From Chloroflexota bacterium (GTDB lineage: Bacteria > Chloroflexota > Chloroflexia > Chloroflexales > Herpetosiphonaceae): a stretch of DNA of 64,000 nt. The position numbers were made by a program, and so were the translations under genes. The DNA lies in NCBI GenBank assembly GCA_020161265.1, contig JAIUOC010000007.1, forward strand, positions 124,001-188,000, given 5' to 3'. The notes beneath the pieces are model-generated. The model was not told where the DNA came from and searched no databases. It saw only the letters and a program-made list of their open reading frames with translations. Positions 57,301-61,280 of this stretch are shown here, one piece after another (position 1 is the first letter of the stretch; the number at the start of each line of letters is the position of its first letter).

Positions 57301-58517
57301 GCTACATCAAATACCACAATCTGATCGAGCGGGCCAAGTGCTGGGGTATAACCACCTAAAATAACAATTTTGTTGAGAACTGGATGATAGACGACCGCCG
57401 CGAGATCAAGCGCCTGCGGCAAGCGGGCAGCGAGGGTGCGCACCTCACCAGTTTGTGGATTGAGCGCATAAATTGTATCGACGGTGGTATGTTGGTTGTC
57501 GAGGCTACCACCAAAAACATAGACCGTATTGTTGGATTCGGCATAGGCCGCGCTAGCCAAGGCCAACGGCACTGGCAAGTTGCCGCGAATTTGGCTACTG
57601 CCATCGCCAGCGTTAATCGCATGAATTGTGGCGCTCACTGAGCCTTCACGATAGCCACCAATCAACAAAGCCTCGTCGCTACTAGGCAGATAAACGCTGG
57701 TCGCACCATAGCTGCGTAGCTCCAAGCTATTAAAATATTGATCAACTGGCGTGGTTGCGGGCAAGGCAGGCGAGACAAAGCCCGAAAAACTGATTGTGCC
57801 TTGCGCCACTGCCGCCACATCGCTGATGCTATCGCGCAACGAGCCATTGGTTAAATGCCATTGCGCCAGCAAGCCAGCTGGAGCTTGATCAAGCGTCGAG
57901 TGCATATCGCGGCGAATGTTGTATTCACCCCGGCTATAATTCCACACCCGAATTTCGGCCAATTGACCCAGCCAAAAATCGCCTGCATCGTTGCCAATTC
58001 GCAGTTCGCGGGCGGTTGAAACCGTGCCATCCCCATCGAGCGGATAAAAGCCTTCGCGCTCGCCATTGATAAAAAATTCAGCGATATACTGTTCGCCATC
58101 GTTATCATAATAGGTGCTGACCGCCACATGCGACCATTGATTGGCTGGCACAGCGGTGGCACTTTGGGCAAAGCTGGCCGTGCCACGATGCGCCCGCAAC
58201 AAGCCGCCACACAGACCAAACCACAGGCCATTGTTATAATTCATACCCAAAATATTGCGACAGCCTGAGGTTGTAGTTGGGTAAATCCAAGCTTCAAGCG
58301 ACCAATTGCCAGCAAAATTAGGGGTTGCTGCTAGTGGCACAGCCGCATAGCTGTTGCTGAATCCGGCGGCTTGGCCAGCATCGCTACTGCTGGCTTGGCT
58401 GGTTTGGAGTTGAGCTTCAGCCGCCTGAACAGCTGAAATTTGCGTGGAACGCGGCGGCACGAGCCAGCCAAGCCACAAAATAACGATCATCACGAGATAG
58501 AATTTGCGCCAACGCAT
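51393..58517 (-). CDS. Giant secreted LamG-Kelch-propeller-IPT-metalloprotease-TSP3-dockerin protein
   Basis: 2374 residues from ATG 58517, AGGAGG upstream; signal peptide about 1-33. Order: LamG/concanavalin-like (about 65-235, NWSLEAWIYPTT), Kelch-like beta-propeller (about 265-570), Reg_prop-type second propeller (about 590-1190, WVAGDTGVCRY, LWAGTSNGIARF), two IPT/TIG domains (about 1205-1330, ISQITPTSAAYGQVVEIIGSG), a zinc-protease-like segment with LAHELGHMMGMVEED (HELGH 1675-1679), Ig/cadherin-like modules (about 1880-2110), calcium-binding TSP3-like DxDGDG repeats (about 2120-2190), a BACON-like beta domain, and a dockerin (2299-2358: DANGSGSLTAADVAAVQAL and DINRDGTIDQSDVNLLNSC). Tail IIYLPAIQRHW. 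Probably an extracellular degradative or adhesive enzyme; no cohesin is in view. Confidence 0.88.
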   Translation of the reverse strand: MRWRKFYLVMIVILWLGWLVPPRSTQISAVQAAEAQLQTSQASSSDAGQAAGFSNSYAAVPLAATPNFAGNWSLEAWIYPTTTSGCRNILGMNYNNGLWFGLCGGLLRAHRGTASFAQSATAVPANQWSHVAVSTYYDNDGEQYIAEFFINGEREGFYPLDGDGTVSTARELRIGNDAGDFWLGQLAEIRVWNYSRGEYNIRRDMHSTLDQAPAGLLAQWHLTNGSLRDSISDVAAVAQGTISFSGFVSPALPATTPVDQYFNSLELRSYGATSVYLPSSDEALLIGGYREGSVSATIHAINAGDGSSQIRGNLPVPLALASAAYAESNNTVYVFGGSLDNQHTTVDTIYALNPQTGEVRTLAARLPQALDLAAVVYHPVLNKIVILGGYTPALGPLDQIVVFDVATESISLSASILPDRIYATNAVYSSATQNIYLIGGTNASTNFATITELVLNADSSVSATALAAQLPKPDTALVSFEDPSSKLIYVMNGRATNRVVAFDPQTAQVWRTPLELPTNSVNTAAAYLPAGSKIQPFASAIYSPRQRHALILGGGEFGGFGTNSIWRIYLGDGPLVQLGRWDFQGFAGGTVQSIDGDGANLLVGNSDGMWHFSESASIPTNAPTQQFYPTTTAVGSVNWDTFNSVAYFGAGKNVYRGQNGGSTLIYDGSWMADGTVKALHTLANGLPAIGRDTIGSTAIASYQVPNGSLGNYTYQNVGPGCSQTTSIRTSPRSTPIFLEYWAINQLVNNCGPHRQNFGAQLPPEDYYPRLYRVRKLAAANTNWAVVDFGVLCNALPFQARTMAIGQNGDLWVAGDTGVCRYPAANLPDSANPVFNIFDLPYANNAHQVDVDADGRIWFSSDNGLSAFEVRRDGQAPVASLRASDFTHVNAPIGAKTGLSGLVALSAVGEKVYTARNNMLYSNAPRWNQFDVGAEIERLWTVRGRLFAATATMLHVLEPDGLTWRHYAVTAYDVEADHQGRIWVAHSNGVQLWQPTAAWQDVANLSLSEPVYSLAADAAGRMWLGLGDGVGLYDRGRLVTRVALPLVGTHATTLLVGIDNALWAGTSNGIARFDAVTATWQEFSVANGGLPASDTITDLLERPDGSIIASTTTGLVRKSLTANSFVAVAGSTRPARLANDERGRLWAGASVETQANVWQWFYWANSGIRSNNVRAIAADQSDRVWFAHPDGGISVRGAFLPPLAEEIPVISQITPTSAAYGQVVEIIGSGFGNDLNLDVQIGGATPSLISVSPTLIRVAITKHNLSGTVNVRRGLRRASLGTSSNPAFCAIPTIKHISPTGTNVGGIITINGSNFDPNAMISMGTGTPRRGVQSSIDARHQVSSGDTSGNLLVQNSCAGMQAQVGDVRRINVGINQVQLNQGYIGFAPLDSNNPQRQKLWSNNATMASVFVHTSQALRPTDRLMLDQVLVRMGQTGQPNRRDYAVPVSYSALPTTVGLPPAATYRDVANALNVPNIIYPADGPTTVDVLLKNGSAIATSTSFEVDVTPTDPIRLLLVPVVPDAMSASAIKQWLDAIEPNMADFRWRVFPGGIAPIRSSIIIPSTAISESGMFKVEDGDAFDEFGMQLENTRLRYNALNKDRIMVAMGVIHPSVVDPASKAAGMARLGQSSDWSPDPECENAGYYLSQAGQDDCNDEDPRFVGWGIGDGNIGKTLAHELGHMMGMVEEDQPTYIDYGMPGGDNHSTTSELRYITSLLPSNCGGVDPAIFSADLTLVRQPGVSEPMVNPITGLQLPNVLDGTSESSANRPKAILSYACDRGNANSFFEPSDVSFMRRERFGVLRPLYEFAPERERLATPSDEPERLHIAGSISPIAGAIAGTIDRVELKPATSAKSLDYQTNYQLVQYDAEGNELARRGVLATFHVPPHNHEPGTPIIHDHPNQLNGLFSATIPKAEGVVRVDLVHQQSQLATWSAGPTIPSVSISSNLAQRYAANQQISFAWQVADADGDPLAVSIEWSADDGATWQAIASATASGSREIDLAQLAGTSSGRLRVWVSDGLHANSATSELLSIADQAPSAAIIAPSANAQLLENQAISFLGLSNDPQTGVLSTSASLHWFSDRDGDLGSGAELYRQLSVGQHTISLTAINPAGLQTVSTTMIEVLADYDGDGLRDQQELDLGLNLLTDHDALGDADGDGLSYRVELVRQTDPNNPDTDGDGRSDASEVEDGGDPLTSDVAPVDQLHIWPPSLEFEVDLAQDIQLPQRALTLLSRAGTDVTLSSNATWLDLSGVSGTTPLAITAVLNPSLLRNGSQTATVSISSSLGNFSIPVTVNASNKADFCDANGSGSLTAADVAAVQALVGASVGDELYDYHADINRDGTIDQSDVNLLNSCIQELSNTTPHIIYLPAIQRHW

Positions 58518-58604
58518 AGAGCTGCCTCCTTGAACGAATCTCAGATGCAGCTACTCTAATTGAACGCAGCCCAAAAAACTTGACATTTCCTACCAAGTGG
58601 AGAT

Positions 58605-58645
58605 CCCTCACCCCCAAACCCCTCTCCCACTGCGGCGGGCGAGGG
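58605..58645. repeat. CCCTCACCCCCAAACCCCTCTCCC-type interspersed repeat
   Basis: C-rich left half ending in a small CCCTC...GAGGG stem. I associate such elements with many Chloroflexota genomes, where they lie between or inside decayed genes. Here it abuts the 5' break of the xisH remnant; a TTGACA on the + strand at 58580 lies just before it without a matching -10 box. Confidence 0.5.
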
Positions 58646-58801
58646 CGCTTTCGAATCGAACCAGATCGCGTGCTCTAACTCGCCATTCATGTCGCAGTGT
58701 TCCATTCGCTCTTTGCCGAACCGGTTGGCGATGTGCTCCTCGCAAATTAGCGCATTCGCTTGCTTGTTTTTGACCCTCACACGGAGGAAATTGTGCAATG
58801 A
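58646..58801 (+). pseudogene. xisH: xisH remnant (3' part, two internal stops)
   Basis: In the frame starting at 58658 the DNA reads EPDRVL, stop (TAA 58676), LAIHVAVFHSLFAEP, VGDVLLAN, stop (TAG 58748), RIRLLVFDPHTEEIVQ, and ends at TGA 58799. This matches the C-terminal third of XisH (usually YLAIPVxxF, LVFDPxxEEIVQW); Tyr and Gln codons appear changed to stops and the last Trp is replaced by the stop. The stop overlaps the xisI start as ATGA, the normal xisH-xisI junction. The 5' two-thirds is missing and replaced by repeat DNA. XisH and XisI are named for fdxN element excision in Anabaena. Confidence 0.75.
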
Positions 58802-58998
58802 CTACCTTAATGTCCTACCAGTCAATCATTGAACAGGTGCTCAGTGCCTTGACTCAGATCCCCTACGCCTATGGAGATCTCCAGACCGAAACGGTCTTCG
58901 ATCCAAGCGCCAACCGCTATTTGGGCTTAACTGTAAATTCCCCACGGAATGTGTCAAGCACGGTGAAACAGATGACAACGGAGCAAACGGGCTATTAA
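58798..58998 (+). pseudogene. xisI: xisI, truncated
   Basis: 66 residues from ATG 58798, with GGAGG (58783-58787) upstream. Residues 1-47 match XisI: SIIEQVLSALTQIPYAYGDL and TETVFDPSANRYLGLTVN, where intact XisI continues with a GW(D/Q)G...RRVHG segment to about 110 residues. From 58939 the sequence is unrelated (SPRNVSSTVKQMTTEQTGY) in all forward frames, so the gene was cut by a deletion or insertion. Not expected to be functional; could still be translated. Confidence 0.75.
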
Positions 58999-59032
58999 GG
59001 ATTATTCGCGCAATGCTGCCACCTCCACAAAC

Positions 59033-60565
59033 CTAATTATTGTTGGATACCCAAGGAATATAACAGCGCATAATCGATGTTGTTGCCGTTGGGCTTGGTA
59101 CATCGGTCGCCGTCGCCGTGGCGGTCGCCGTTGGTACATCGGTCGCCGTCGGTACAGCAGTTGCGGTTGGGCTTGGTACATCAGTTGCGGTTGGGCTTGG
59201 TATATCGGTCGCCGTCGCCGTGGCGGTCGCGGTCGGTACATCAGTTGCGGTTGGGCTTGGTACATCGGTCGCCGTTGCCGTGGCGGTCGCCGTTGCCGTT
59301 GGAATATCAGTGGCCGTTGGCTCAGCGGTCGCGGTCGCCATTGCCGTCGCCGTCGGTACATCAGTTGCGGTCGCCGTTGGTACATCAGTTGCGGTTGGGC
59401 TTGGTACATCGGTCGCCGTTGCCGTTGGAATATCAGTGGCCGTTGCGGTCGCGGTTGCCGTCGCCGTTGCGGTTGGTTCGTCAGTCGCGGTTGGGCTTGG
59501 TATATCGGTCGCCGTTGCCGTTGGAGCATCGGTTGCCGTGGCCGTTACGGTTGGTTCGTCAGTCGCGGTTGCCGTTGGCACATCGGTCGCGGTAGCGGTA
59601 TTGGTTGGGGTTGCAGTTCGAGTTGCTGTTGAGGTTCTGGTCGGGGTTCTGGTTGGGGTGCTTTCAATTGGCACATTGAGTTGCCCATAATTATTCTCAC
59701 CCCAACACAAAATCCGGCGATCAAACTTAATCGCACATGTAAAATCGTATCCAGAACTAACACTTCTAAAACTGCCTGCTGGCGCAACAGATGCTAAACC
59801 TTGCCCCCAACAAGTCACGGTTGTCGTATTAATAATGAGTCCACAACCATGGCTCCCGCCAATACTAACTTGGCTATAGGTAGCATTTGACGGTGGATTT
59901 AGCATTTGTTGGTAGCCTGAATGGTCCCAACAGGTCACACTGTTATCGACGGCCAGCGCACAAGCCGTATCATAGCCAACATCAATATCACGATAACTAC
60001 CAATTGGCGGTGCTGGAATTGTTCGTGATTCTTGGCCCCAACATGCGAGCGCTTGGCTTGTATCAATCGCACAAGCATAGCCACCCCCAACACTCAGCTT
60101 TGTATAGGTTCCTGCTGGGGCATTTAGTGCACCATCTATATTAAAACCCCAGCACTGCAGCCGTTGATCCGTCTTAATGCCACAGCTATGCCATTCACCC
60201 GAATCAAGAAGGTCAAAGGTTCCACTTGGTGCATTGGTTTGCCCATTGGTATTGGACCCCCAACAGGCAAGCGTTCGGGCAGAATAGCGAATCGCACAAC
60301 TGAAATAGGTACCTGAACTCACCTCACTATATTCGCCAACGGGTGGGCTTGTCTCATACGATTGATCATATCCCCAGCATTGAAGGGTTCGGACGCCCTT
60401 GATCGCACAGGTATGTCTGCCCCCTGCACTTACCCGCACATAATTATCACTCAAGGGGGCGGCCGTCACTGACGGGTTGGCTTTTGGAAAAACCATAATC
60501 AGCAGCACGAGGCCGATAATCCACCAAAGCAGGGCTGGTCGAAAGCGTGGTTGTGGTTGAAGCAT
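59033..60565 (-). CDS. Secreted RCC1-like repeat protein with TATATD low-complexity tail
   Basis: 510 residues from ATG 60565 (GAGGAGCG site). Signal peptide about 1-36 ([15 protein letters not shown]). About seven RCC1/BNR-type repeats of 37-40 residues (about 40-300), each with a paired Cys pattern such as [20 protein letters not shown], implying disulfides between neighbouring strands. Residues about 305-495 are a Thr/Ala-rich tract built on TATATD(V/I)P, and the protein ends [11 protein letters not shown]. Predicted extracellular beta-propeller on a flexible stalk; function unknown. It has its own strong promoter at 60723-60750. Confidence 0.85.
   Translation of the reverse strand: MLQPQPRFRPALLWWIIGLVLLIMVFPKANPSVTAAPLSDNYVRVSAGGRHTCAIKGVRTLQCWGYDQSYETSPPVGEYSEVSSGTYFSCAIRYSARTLACWGSNTNGQTNAPSGTFDLLDSGEWHSCGIKTDQRLQCWGFNIDGALNAPAGTYTKLSVGGGYACAIDTSQALACWGQESRTIPAPPIGSYRDIDVGYDTACALAVDNSVTCWDHSGYQQMLNPPSNATYSQVSIGGSHGCGLIINTTTVTCWGQGLASVAPAGSFRSVSSGYDFTCAIKFDRRILCWGENNYGQLNVPIESTPTRTPTRTSTATRTATPTNTATATDVPTATATDEPTVTATATDAPTATATDIPSPTATDEPTATATATATATATDIPTATATDVPSPTATDVPTATATDVPTATAMATATAEPTATDIPTATATATATATDVPSPTATDVPTATATATATDIPSPTATDVPSPTATAVPTATDVPTATATATATDVPSPTATTSIMRCYIPWVSNNN
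59100..59660. repeat. Low-complexity tandem repeat inside the RCC1-like gene
   Basis: On the + strand the stretch is built from GTCGCCGT/GTTGCGGT blocks with GGTACATC and GGAATATC spacers, that is hexamer-based units coding (T-A)n, D-V/I/E-P on the minus strand. Long near-identical blocks recur, so length change by slippage or recombination is likely. Assembly errors are also possible here. Confidence 0.8.
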
Positions 60566-60722
60566 CGCTCCTCATCTCCTCACAATAGATGCTCATACGT
60601 GCTTGATCGCGGGATCGCAACAAAGAGAATAAGCCAAACGTCGCTTGATGGCGACAGCAGAGGCTCAAACAATAACGCAACTATTGGTTGGGAAATAGCA
60701 AATTCTCTCGCTGAATAGGGCC

Positions 60723-60750
60723 ATTATACGCTGTTGTTTTTGGAGGTCAA
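60723..60750 (-). promoter_or_regulatory. Strong sigma-70-type promoter of the RCC1-like gene
   Basis: On the minus strand TTGACC (60750-60745) and TATAAT (60728-60723) with a 16-base spacer; about 155 bases of leader before the start at 60565. Confidence 0.65.
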
Positions 60751-60803
60751 GTACCAATAGTACCTTTCAACAGGTGATTAATCAGCTTGATTATGCGCAA
60801 ACA

Positions 60804-60843
60804 CAATTCAGCCCTCGTTACAGACACAACCAGGGCTGAATTG
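60804..60843. repeat. Inverted repeat beside a recombinase remnant
   Basis: Perfect 12-base arms CAATTCAGCCCT (60804-60815) and complement (60832-60843). It follows the recombinase remnant on the minus strand and may be its old terminator or an element end. Confidence 0.45.
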
Positions 60844-60854
60844 CACGAGAGCAC

Positions 60855-60930
60855 AAAAATGAGCGTCCGTTCAAATTCCGCCAGTGCCCCAAAGATATGA
60901 AAAATCAGTTTCCCCTTTGTGCTCACCAGC
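60855..60930 (-). pseudogene. Serine recombinase/resolvase remnant
   Basis: On the minus strand STKGKLIFHIFGALAEFERT plus LI matches the conserved core after the catalytic domain of Tn3-type resolvases and invertases (usually GKLxFHxFxALAEFERxLIRERT). The match breaks off after LI, where IFVLSCNS replaces IRERT, and upstream the frame runs into CACGAAGG repeats. Only about 25 residues survive; no intact resolvase is present. Confidence 0.65.
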
Positions 60931-60940
60931 ATAGGGGTTA

Positions 60941-61100
60941 TTGATCCACGAAGGACACGAAGGACACGAAGGTTCAGTTTTTGGAGCCACGAATTCCACA
61001 AATTGCACGAAGCGGGCTATGGGCTATTGATCCACGAAGGACACGAAGGACACGAAGGTTCAGTTTTTGGAGCCACGAATTGCACGAAGTAGAATTTCCA
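60941..61100. repeat. Direct duplication of an 86-base CACGAAGG module (locus C)
   Basis: Unit 1 begins at 60941 and unit 2 at 61027 with TTGATCCACGAAGGACACGAAGG in pieces, then GTTCAGTTTTTGGAGCCACGAAT; the second unit lacks 9 bases (CCACAAATT) near its end. Followed by AGCCCATAGCTCCTGACC (about 61120). With the heptamer array it fills most of the 704-base gap 60566-61269. Confidence 0.8.
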
Positions 61101-61170
61101 ACTAATCACCGATAGCCAAAAGCCCATAGCTCCTGACCCTCTGCGCCTCTGCGTTAAACCCCATATTATG

Positions 61171-61280
61171 TTCTATGTTCTATGCTCTATGCTCTATGTT
61201 CTATGTTCTATGTTCTATGCTCATGCTCTATGCTCTATGCTCTATGTTCTATGTTCTATGTTCTATGTTCTATGCTCTAT
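61171..61280. repeat. TTCTATG/CTCTATG heptamer array
   Basis: Sixteen contiguous 7-base units alternating TTCTATG and CTCTATG in runs, one unit reduced to 6 bases (61220-61225). The array overlaps the last three codons of the restriction-modification gene. Degenerate copies occur at 24212-24240. Confidence 0.85.

Noticed and set aside
59077-59690. + strand frames rich in [12 protein letters not shown] over the RCC1-like gene tail
   Set aside because: They are the reverse reading of the TATATD repeat; they lack a ribosome-binding site, while the minus frame has a signal peptide and RCC1 repeats.
61171-61280. Phase variation of the methylase through the heptamer array
   Set aside because: The stop codon lies in the second unit from the gene-proximal end, so gain or loss of most units would leave the protein unchanged.
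60941-61280. CRISPR array
   Set aside because: Repeats are contiguous or an 86-base duplication with no unique spacers of constant length, and no cas genes are near.
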